Shown here: in pieces, positions 46,082 through 55,900 of the stretch | How positions within the stretch are numbered: position 1 is the first letter of the stretch | How the letters are laid out: every line of letters starts with the position of its first letter | Assembly (NCBI GenBank): GCA_034008185.1 | Contig: CM067082.1 | Location: 6,680,984 to 6,744,983 of the forward strand | Origin: Gorsachius magnificus | Taxonomy: Eukaryota; Chordata; Aves; Pelecaniformes; Ardeidae | Length of the DNA stretch: 64,000 nucleotides | Direction: 5' to 3' | The notes under the pieces: generated by a model | Database searches by the model: none | What the model saw: the letters and a program-made list of their open reading frames with translations, nothing else | What the model was told of the DNA's origin: nothing | Program-made: the position numbers and the translations under genes

Positions 46082-47417
46082 AGAATCATAGAATCATAGA
46101 ATGTTTTGGGTTGGAAGGAACCCCTAGAGGTCATCTAGTCCAACCACCCTGCAGGGAGCAGGGACACCACTAACTAGATCAGGCTGCTCAGAGCCCCATC
46201 CAACCTGGCCTTGAATGCTTCCAGGGATGGGGCCTCCACTACCTCTCTGGGAAACCTGTTCCAGTGTTTCACCACCCTCATTGTAAAGAATTTCTTCCTT
46301 ATATCTAGTCTAAACCTACCCTGGTTTAGTTTAAAACCATTACCCCCTGTCCTGTCCCAGCTGGCCCTACGAAAAAGATTTTCCCCATCTTTCCCGTAGG
46401 CTACCTTTAGGTATTGAAAGGCTGCAATCAGGTCTCCCCGCAGCCTTCTCTTCTCCAGACTGAACAAGCCCAACTCTCTCAGCCTGGCCTCATAGGAGAG
46501 GTGCTCCAGCCCTCGGATCATTTTAGTAGCCCTCCTCTGGACCCGCTCCAACAGGTCCATGTCCTTCTTGTGCTGAGGGCTCCAGAGCTGGACGCAGTAC
46601 TCCAGGTGAGGTCTCACCAGAGCAGAGTAGAGGGGCAGAATCACCTCCCTTGACCTGCTGGCTACACTTCTCCTGATGCAGCCCAGGGTACGGTTGGCCT
46701 TCTGGGCCGCCAGCGCACATTGCCAGCTCATGTCCAGCTTTTCATCCACCAGCACGCCCAAGTCCCTCTCGGCAGGGCTGCTCTCGATCCTTTCTTCCCC
46801 CAGCCTGTACTGATACCGGGGGTTACCCCAACCCAGGTGCAGGACCTTGCACTTGGCCTTGTTGAACCTCATGAGGTTCACACAGGCCCACCTCTCCAGC
46901 CTGTCCAGGTCTCTCTGGATGACATCCCGTCCTTCTGGTGTGTCAACCGCACCACTCAGTTTGGTGTCGTCCGCAAACTTGCTGAGGGTGCATTCGATCT
47001 CGCTGTCTAAGTCATTGATGAAAATGTTAAACAGCACTGGTCCCAGTACGGACCCCTGAGGGACACCACTCGTCACCGGTCTCCATACGGACATCGAGCC
47101 ATTGACCACTACCCTCTGGATGCGACCATCCAGCCAGTTCCTTATCCAACGGACACTCCACCCATCAAATCCATAGCTCTCCAATTTAGAGAGAAGGATG
47201 TTGTGGGGGACTGTGTCAAAGGCTTTGCAGAAGTCCAGATAGATGACATCCATTGGTTTTCCTTTGTCCACTGTTGTTGTCACACCATCATAGAAAGTCA
47301 CTAGGTTCATCAGGCAAGACTTGCCCTTGGTGAAGCCATGCTGGCTATCTCGAATTATTTGCCTGGCCTCCATGTGCCTTAGCATAGCTTCTGGGAGGAT
47401 CTGTTCCATGATCTTCA
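46082..47417 (-). mobile_element. CR1 LINE, 5'-truncated, same young subfamily as the 15.3-kb copy
   Basis: Antisense tail AGAATCATAGAATCATAGAATG at the left, the same 3' UTR as the copies at 14562 and 15335 ('cccctagaggtcatctagtccaa'), then ORF2 antisense up to the KIMEQ codons, where it is cut. Its length is about 1.34 kb. It forms a long inverted repeat with 18290-19627. By eye the two encoded proteins differ at roughly 30 of 400 positions. Confidence 0.92.
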
Positions 47418-47418
47418 T
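46174..47418 (-). pseudogene. CR1 ORF2 reverse-transcriptase fragment, 414 codons open
   Basis: The longest clean minus frame in the window. It starts at an ATG on the truncation boundary and contains [33 protein letters not shown] and the catalytic FADDTKL, then [19 protein letters not shown] and [16 protein letters not shown], ending ALSSLI-stop. It lacks the whole endonuclease and the N-terminal part of the reverse transcriptase (including the NYRPVS block), so it should not act alone. The absence of any stop in 414 codons marks a recent insertion. There is no CR1 promoter upstream. Confidence 0.88.
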
Positions 47419-50074
47419 GATATTTTTCTATGTTATGGATTTTACTTTGTAATCTCAGCCTTTTGTCCTGTAAGTTAGAAATCCATTTCCCACAAGATAG
47501 TATTCCTTATTAAGAAATAGTTATAGTTTCCAAAGTTAAATTAATGTTGGAGTTCTCAACTCTGTGACTCACATACTTCTTTCTTTTTCTGTTTCTTGAC
47601 TACTCTCAACCTTAAAACCATGGGTTGCATTGATCCATTTTTCAAAGCTTATACTTGTTAGCTTTGAAATAAAGCATAAATTAGATAGTAAAATAAAATA
47701 AAATAAACCAAACCAAAACAAATAAAATGCCCAAAGTGTGACAGATTCAAAATATGTTCTGTGTCTTTGTGTGCTTGGCTATGCTATGGTGTAAAATCTT
47801 TCCTTTTGAGAAGTCAGCAGGTAACAGAGACCACTCAGTAGTGCAAGTTCAAATGCCTTTGAACTTATTGGCCACTATTGCTAGTTATCTGTCCATTTAT
47901 TTAAAATAGCTAGGCACTTCAAAAGTTATGGACTTGTTATGTAATAAACAACTGACTAACTTACAACACTTTAAAAATATTGCAGATAGGCAAAGAAAGG
48001 ATATCTTCTGTAACCATGGTAAAGGAAGTCAAAGGTGAGTATCTATCTTAAATGTTATTCAAGTAAACTTTAGAATAAATGTTATACATTCAATGAAATT
48101 TGGTACAGATCTTGCATTTTAGAAAAGCATTGGTCACTGGTTGACTATCACTATTCCTATTTCCACATGGGTCTTCTGAAGAAACCATCCATAATGAATT
48201 ATGTCATCAATAGTGGTTTGAATTCAGTAGTTTTTATGGATATTTTTAAAGTTAAATCATTGACAAGTTGGTTCTCACAGCTGGGATCAGAGACATGATC
48301 TGGTTTCTTTGCTGGTTTATTCTACAGAAGTCAACAAAATTATGTAATGAATATGTAAGCAGGGCAGTGACCTTATTGCCTCCCTTTAAGTGGGACCCTG
48401 GGTATTAAAAATTCTTTCTTTAGTTTATGAAGTAAAAATGTTAAAACTATATAGGGAAAAAACATTTATTTTGGAGGGTGTTCTTCTGGCCTAGGGATAC
48501 TAGACCTGGTGGAACAATGTTTCTTTAAGTCCAAGTTATTTCAGAAATGTTCTTCCATATTCAAACTATTTAGAAAAAAAACTATCACAGCTATTTCATA
48601 TTCAGTATAAATCCTTCCCTGGAGGTCTGCAGTGAGCTCACGATTATAATTGTAAATTTCCAAGTGGAAAGTTTTACATGCTAAGATATACTTTGTATTT
48701 AGGGAGAGAGATCCGGAAGTCAAGATTTAATTGTTTTATACCTTAAGCGGTATGGGATGAAAATACCAAAGAGCAATTGCAATGAAATACCCTGTATTAG
48801 GAAAGCTCAAGACCAGAGAAAGCAAATAAAAAAAAAATGTAGCTGGCTCCTAAAAAACATACTTTGTTTTAAAATGTAAATGAAATGTGCTTTGTTTCAC
48901 TGTTCAAGACTGCTGTGTAGATTTGCATATTATCTCCTTCTCCCTTTTCAGTATCCCCGACCAACAGCTGTGACTTGTCAAAACTTGCCAGCACAAGGGA
49001 AAAAGAAAATGAAGGGGCATATTGGAAACTGTGTCAGCTTATCTATTGCTTTCAGTAAAATGTAATTGCTGAAGATGCCATTAAGAGGTGTCTGAGAAAA
49101 TATGTTAAGGCTGCTTAAATTGTTTTTTTCTTCTCTCCCTTTAATAGCGGTGGTACGATACCCAGGAAGGGCAGAAGCAAGAGAACAGAATATCTTGTGC
49201 GCTCTTCTCACAAGTTACCTCCCTGTGATGAAGGGCTGCTGAAGCTGATATCTTTGCAGTGGTTTTGACAGTGTCCTTCATTATGGGTGTTTTGCAGTGC
49301 CCTTTATATTCCTCCTTGTTCTCTGAACCCTTTCCTCAGCCCTGCTCCTTTCTGATGCTCTCTTTCCTTCCTGAAGCATCATATATTGTACAAAAAGGAG
49401 CTTGAGGTTTCTGTGTTACCATGCAGTGAGGTAAAGGGAGCCTGTATGTGCAAGGAAACCTTTATAAGGTGAACGTCCAAGCATTGTCCTTTGCACCAGT
49501 AAGGTGCAAAGGACCAGGCCTGTGTCATTGCTACTGAAAGTATACTATAAAAAGAGGCCATGTCTGGCTGGAGAAGTGACGTGTCTGAGAAGACGGGCTG
49601 ACTTCTGAACCTCAGCTTGCTAATAAAGCTCCAGTGCTTTGGCATTGTTCTGACTGTTAGGTGGGAAATGAAGGTGGCCAAAGAGCAATGCACCATCTGC
49701 TGCCCTCAGTGCTTTATCCAAGTGCTTTGTGAGCTTCACACTATGATTCAGAGATTGAAGTATTAGTGGGAGCTGTGGAGGATCTCAGTTTCTCACAGAT
49801 TCCTTGCCTGGCCCCAGAGGTAAGTCTCTACTCATAAGCACACCTTGTAATATTGGGATTTTGGTGTATTACTATCATGCAGTGTTGCAGTGAGGGTAAT
49901 AGATGAGACATTCTAAGAGCTCAGATTGTTCACTGAACAGACTATACAGAGATGGAGGCATGTACTTTTATCACTGTGGCTTTGTGTTTCAAATGAAAAG
50001 GGTCTTTAACATCTGTCAGGATTCAGATACAATTTGGAATGCTGTAGTGGCAGAAACTTAGGCTGTTGCTTTCA
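47418..50074. other. Unique sequence, no gene seen
   Basis: An AAATA/AACCA-type A-rich run near 47685-47725. Frames of up to 105 codons have no motifs. Confidence 0.45.
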
Positions 50075-50158
50075 GGGAAGGGAAGGGAAGGGAAGGGAAG
50101 GGAAGGGAAGGGAAGGGAAGGGAAGGGAAGGGAAGGGAAGGGAAGGGAAGGGAAGGGA
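50075..50158 (+). repeat. Perfect (GGGAA)n microsatellite
   Basis: Eighty-four bases, nearly 17 uninterrupted copies of the pentamer. It generates a meaningless Gly-Arg-Glu-Gly-Lys repeat in the overlapping plus frame (50034-50255). No interruption is seen, so it is probably length-variable. Confidence 0.97.
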
Positions 50159-51842
50159 CGATGTCAGGAGTGGTGGAAATACCTTTTGCCTTGCAGATGA
50201 CAACTCCAAAGTTGAAGTCAGGGTGTCAGTAGTTAGGAATGAAGTCATGGGGTGATTTATGGAATGTGGGGTTATCAGATTGCAGTCCAGAAAGCTGCAC
50301 TAAATTATCTGTTCTTTTCTGATGAGTAGATCAGGATTCTTTGTGTTTCCTGGCTGGCCTCATTAAGTTTCTATAATTATCATTTTATTGATAAAGTGCC
50401 TGCCCTTGGTGAGACTCGGGGGATGCTGCACAATTAAAATAACAGATTATGTGAATGTAAGATAATATACTAACAGTTAGAACAAAACTTATCTTACAGA
50501 AAAAAAAGGGTTAGTAGTTGGGTTTCTTCCCTAATACCAGAATTGAAGAGGGAGTACTTTTTCTGGCAGTGAAAAACTCAGCCATTCAAACAAGATATTT
50601 TTTTTAAAATCCTAGCCTATTTCTCATTGGAACTGCTGGTGATTAGCTGTCAACCAACCTAAGTATTAATGTCTGTTTCTCCTGTCTGTCTCCATGGTTT
50701 TGTGACAAATACATACAACTGATTTTCTAAATTCTAGCTAACTTCTGGCTCTTAAGTTAGATTCCTGAAATTAGGGAAATTTAGTCTAGGTCATCAGGAC
50801 ATGATTTTCAGTCAAAAAAACTGAAATTCCAAGTTAGGTTCTTGCTCAAATAGGAATGTAGGAATATAGGACATGGATGGAGATCTGTGGAGCAATTTAG
50901 GTACACAGTTGTTTATCTGCCAAAGAGAATTGGGAGATTGAAGAGGATTAATGTCAAGCCTTCACCAAAGGGACCTAGGCATTGTGGTACTCGGTGATGT
51001 TAAGTGTGTGATGGAGGTGCCAAGGTTGACAGGAATTCATAATGATGGGTTAAGTGTGTGTGCTCCCCATGCAGAGGGAAGAGTTAAGGCTCATGTTTTG
51101 TCATTCATACCAGGCCAAAAAATCATCAGTTCAACAACAGGAGAAATTCCAAAGACAGCTGTCGTTGATGTGAGCTTGTGTTCCACTAGGAAATCACATC
51201 CAGGTTTGCCTTTCAGAGTGCAAACCTTTGTGCCATACTTAAGAATCCGCTGGAAATGTGGTTGCCATTCTCCAAATTACTGGTGTACTATTTATCCAGT
51301 TATTATCTAATTAAACAACACCTAGTTTTTTTCACTCTTAGCTGAATGGCCTACCCAACATGCTGTAAGTTCAGGATTCATTTTACTTGCCTTCCTTTTT
51401 AGCCCCAGACCTTGCCTTCTTGGATATCTAGGTAACAGCTTTACCAAGACTGGGGGAAAGCACTTCAAGCCAACTGGCTAGCTACTGGCAAAAGGCAGCG
51501 GTGGACTCAGGAAGGACCTACAGATGAGATTTTGCATGTGTCTTTACCATATCTTGCAAAGGAGAGATACCTCTCCTTTCCTTTAGAGCAGTGTACGCAA
51601 ACTAGGCAAAGTAATAATTAATCTAACAAATGGAGCATGTTTAGGGGAGGGGATTGGGGGCATCTGTTTCTGTTTTCTTGTTTCTAAGCAGTCCAAAATA
51701 GAAGGTAAGTGCTAAACCAGCATCTTGGCAAGATAAAGGCACTTGGTAGCATCATTTACACGCCTGCACTTGTTAAGCAAAGTTTCCCTTGAAGGTGACT
51801 CAGACTCCTGCATGCTGTATGTCTAGGATCCCAGTCACCCCC
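50159..51842. other. Unique sequence, no gene seen
   Basis: The 119-codon plus frame at 50951-51310 shows no recognised domain. Nothing else assigned. Confidence 0.45.
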
Positions 51843-52373
51843 TGTGACAGATACACCCCACCGCTCACCTCCGATAAAGATCGAGGCTTTTAACGTGGTG
51901 CTCACTGGCTTTTCGTGCCTCATTTTCACGCCTTTTATGCTCTACTGTGCACACCATGACCAAGTGCTGACCATTAGGCACCCACCCGGGCTCTGTGCCC
52001 CCAGGCATTTACACCCCTGGACAGGGGGAGTGGGAGAAGCGGGACCCCTCAGCCAACAGACAGGTCCACAGCCAATGAGGCACCTTGGCTCAGAGAAACT
52101 TCTGGACCACAACCAGAGGGAGAGAGCTTCCCTCCTTGAGAGTGAGTGTGTGTGTGCGCGCACTTTGTATCATCATTCTTCTGTGCATTGACATGTAGTA
52201 ACGATACCCCAACTGACACCTCGAATCAGTTATGTGTTCAATGTTATCAGAGTGTTGATTTATTTTGGTTTACCCCTGTTTCTCATTGGTTTCTGTTGTG
52301 TGATTTTGGCTGGTTTTTGAAATAAAGTTGTTTGAACTTGCATCTGGGTTAGTTTTAGTGTACCTCCGTGACA
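51843..52373 (+). mobile_element. Putative LTR of another endogenous-retrovirus family
   Basis: A block of about 530 bases, more GC-rich than its surroundings in its first two thirds. It begins TGTGACAG and ends CCGTGACA, compatible with TG...CA termini. It has a CCAAT motif (about 52073) and a single AATAAA about 55 bases before the end (52321), placed like an LTR polyadenylation signal. C-rich tetramers (CCCC) lie on both sides, a possible 4-base target duplication, but the left flank is a C run, so this is weak. The 115-codon plus frame inside is not a known retroviral protein. I cannot name the family; it could also be an unrelated single-copy segment. Confidence 0.45.
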
Positions 52374-53254
52374 GCCCCTACAAAGTGAGTATAGGATCAA
52401 TAACTGGAAGGTTATTACAGACTGAAAAAGGCCTTTAGCCCAGACATGAAGGCAGAAGGAGACTCTCATTCATTTTTATGTTGATTGGGTCCATGTAATT
52501 ATGCTGAATATTTTTGCTTCTGTGAGATTACTTGCACTGTGCAAAATAAATATTTATTTAGCACTTTCACCTTGTGGGCAATGCTATCATTCTTCTTTTA
52601 ATTACTATACAGTTTTTAATAATGATGGGTAGTACTTGTCATGCTGCTTTCATGTTCAAAGCACTTTGAAAATGTGAAAGGTAGTTATAAAAATTTAAAT
52701 ATTAAAAAGGCTTCCTAGATATGTGTCTGAAAGAAGGTAACTGAATCCTTGGTTTATACAGGAAGTCACAATCAGTTACATAGGGAACAAACCTTAATTT
52801 CAGAGTATATAGATGTTCAAAGTTGCAGTCAGTGTCTAAGCTACCATTAGATTCTGTATGAATCTAGCCAACTCGGACAGCAGGATCTCAAGTTAACCAG
52901 CCACACGCAAATGCTTGTTTTGGACTAAGCTGCATTTCTGTCCAGCCACTTCAGCCCCCTTTTTCCCAGCATTGCTACACACTTTGCCAACAGCAAAGGT
53001 AACCAGGGATGGGAAGCTCAGGGAAGGATAGGCTGTGAACACAGCAAAAAAGAAATCCTGACTGACTTGCCTAGCCTTTATAAAACTCTTCTGTATGTAG
53101 GGTCCAAGTCTTTGATGGATGACAAAGGAATTGCAACTCCTGGCATGCAAGTGGTAATCCAAGCAAACAATTTCTTGTTTCTACAGAAGCATAGTTTGCA
53201 TTTACCTTACGTGGAAAAACAACTCGTGACAGACAGACATGTTTGGATATAAAT
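52374..53254. other. Unique sequence, no gene seen
   Basis: No exon or repeat family recognised. Confidence 0.45.
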
Positions 53255-53453
53255 TATTTGCTGCATGTACTGTACAACTTTTTTGTGGTAACTGGGATGG
53301 ACTTCAAATTTTCACTCAGGCGTTACTGACTTCAGGATACCTCCATATATTTATCTATCTAATGGTTAGATATCCATCTAATATCTTGTCTGAGTGAAAG
53401 TTTGAAGTACATCCCAGTTACCACAAAAGTTTGTACAGTACATGCAGCAAATA
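53255..53453. repeat. Near-perfect inverted repeat with 63-base arms
   Basis: The left arm (53255-53318) and the reverse complement of the right arm (53391-53453) agree at all but about four positions, including one single-base indel in a T run. Both read TTTGCTGCATGTACTGTACA at the outer side, TGGTAACTGGGAT in the middle and TTTCACTCA at the inner side. The spacer is 72 bases and itself holds a small ATCTAA/TTAGAT stem. It has no terminal signature of a transposon family I know. See the finding for interpretations. Confidence 0.9.
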
Positions 53454-55629
53454 TAGATAAGTATATACAACTATATACACATATACATATGCAGTATATA
53501 TAAAATTACATAATCTCCATTAACTCTAAGTAGTGGCTCAGGAGTTTAGGAATGAATTTATAATCTGCTCTTGCTTTTCAAAGTACCATTTGCAATGCAG
53601 TAGAGTTAGAGAGAGGGCACTGACTGTAAGCATGATCGAGATCCCAACTACAACCTCTCCCCATTAAAAAGTAGTAATAGAAGCGGAAGCTATTCTGAGA
53701 GTGGTATGAACCCACTTTGTTTTGTACCATTCTCCAATGACTCATGAACAATGGCTTGTTCAGCCCTTGACTTACTCCTGTCTTCTTCGGGAATCATTTC
53801 AGAAAACTAGTGGTATTAAGAAACAGTGTTGCTACCCTCTGGAGAGAATAGTAGAATCTATGTTATGGGCCTTTCCATCATTAGTATGCATGCAATAGAA
53901 AAATCTGATATTACATCAGGTTTTTACTGTTTCAAAGACTTTTAAATATCTACTGCCATTTTAAATGATTTTATGCTCTATGGAGATCAATGCTTAACAG
54001 TGTTACAAGTCCTTACTACACAGGTACACACACAAATACAAACACACATAGACATAGACGTAGTTTCTTTATATATACATGTGCATTTATGATATATATA
54101 TGTATACATTGTACACCCAAATACAGAAATTTATAACAAAATCTGTTAGGTTTGGGATTTTTTTTATCAAATTAAATTCTATTTTTAAAGTCAATGTACA
54201 GAACTTGTACCTCAGACCTTATATTGGAGTTGGCTAATGATTCACAAAACAATTTTTTGGGAAGCTTTTTTAGGCTAGAATCATTCTGCTGTCCAATACT
54301 TGAGAAAGGAAAGATGATACTCAGTGAACACACCAGATGGCAAAGGCAGTTACAGTGGGAAGAGGCTTGGTGCTTTGCCACTATGTGGATTGCACTAGAC
54401 AATGCAGCATGCCAGTAAGGTAATGATGTGGAAAAAAATAAAAGGTTACAGATAAAATTTCGACAGAAAAGTGGTCTTTCTACAGAAGAGAAGGCAAGAA
54501 AGTATTCAAGGAAAAGGGTGAAATCACAAATGAAAAGCTCAATTTTTTTAAGGTGCCAACTCCATATGTAAAATAGCCATGTGTGAGGGAGCTGTGGCTA
54601 AGTGGAGAGGGCTGCTAATTGTAATGGATGCCCAGAAAAAATGTCAGCAATAAAAAAGAAATCCTAATGGAAGAGGAAGAGAACAAAGGGTGAAGAATGG
54701 GAACTGAACATGACAAACCAAAGATCAGAATTAGAATAAAAGCCACAGCCAGCTCTGAGGTCCCTGCTTTTTTTGGGATAAAATCCTGTGGCCCATGGTT
54801 TCAGGTGTCTTGCAGGTATTTTATTCAGTGGTAGAAGCTGTCTCTATTGATTTAGATAATTATTTTTTTTTCATTCCTTCTTGAGGACAATGGAGGATGA
54901 ATGCAGGATGAATGACCATGATCAAACCAACATGATAGCACATAGAGGCATATAGCAGCAGGTCAAGCACCGTCAGGAATTTTGTAAAAAAGATATGGCT
55001 AGCAAAGGAAAATTAATATCTTCTGTTAGGTCAACATAGGCTGGTAAAGAATGGGAAAACTTTAGGGAATACCAATTTTTTACAGGCATCATGAAATAGA
55101 ACAATTTTAAGAGGGCGTTTGAAGGAAAGTGAATTCTGTAGATCCTGGTGGGGAGTTCCTCCCATACATCACAGAATGGATCAATTTTTTTGTTTTCTAA
55201 CAGAACATAGGATATCTGGCCTTATAGGGAGATCAAGGGAAAGTTGACTTGGTGATACCAGGCAAAAGACAACAGCCAAGCTGTCACTGAATAGGGCTGA
55301 GAAGTCACTGGATGGGCAATGACACTTCCGTTTAATTTGGGAGAGAAGGGTGCTCCTATTCTTCATGATATAAAGGAATGGGAGTAATTTATATAATATT
55401 CATGATCTCAGTGAGTTTTCCTGTGCCATTTATGAGAAAGTTAGGCCTTGTTGGTCTCTTGGTCTAATCATGATGGCAATATTCAGTGGAAATAGTGGGT
55501 TTCATTTTCTCAGGGCAGAATTTGTTTGGTGATTAGAAAGCAGAGACATCTATGCTGTTTCCCTCTAATAGAAAAGCAGAGGTGAAAAGATACCAGAGCA
55601 GGCTTCATGTGCTTAGATAGTTTATGATA
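53454..55629. other. Unique sequence with TA/CA-rich patches
   Basis: ATATAC-type low-complexity DNA follows the inverted repeat (53455-53512), and a CACACA/ATATAT patch lies at 54020-54115. No exon recognised. Confidence 0.45.
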
Positions 55630-55900
55630 TTTTTTTTTCTTTTCTTTTCTTTTCTTTTCTTTTCTTTTCTTTTCTTTTCTTTTCTTTTCTTTTCTTTTTC
55701 TTTTCTTTTCTTTCCTTTCCTTTCCTTTCCTTTTCTTTTCTTTTCTTTTCTTTCCTTTCCTTTTCTTTCCTGTTCTTTCCTTTTCTTTCCTTTTTTCTTT
55801 TCCCTCCTTTCCTTTCTTTTCCTTTCCTTTCCTTTTTTCTTTTCCCTTCCTTTCCTTTCTTTTCCTTTCCTTTCTTTCTTTTTTTTCTTTTCTTTTTTCT
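55630..55900 (+). repeat. Polypyrimidine tract, (TTTTC)/(TTTCC)n
   Basis: About 270 bases of only T and C on the plus strand apart from one G (55772). The left half is regular TTTTC pentamers; the right half mixes TTTCC, TTTTC and longer T runs. The Lys/Arg/Glu-rich minus frames and Phe/Ser/Leu-rich plus frame over it are artefacts of the repeat. Confidence 0.97.

Noticed and set aside
50034..50255. Gly-Arg-Glu-Gly-Lys repeat protein
   Set aside because: It is the translation of the GGGAA microsatellite.
51844..52191. 115-codon plus frame as a gene
   Set aside because: Lies inside a putative LTR and has no known domain; its length is within chance for GC-richer DNA.
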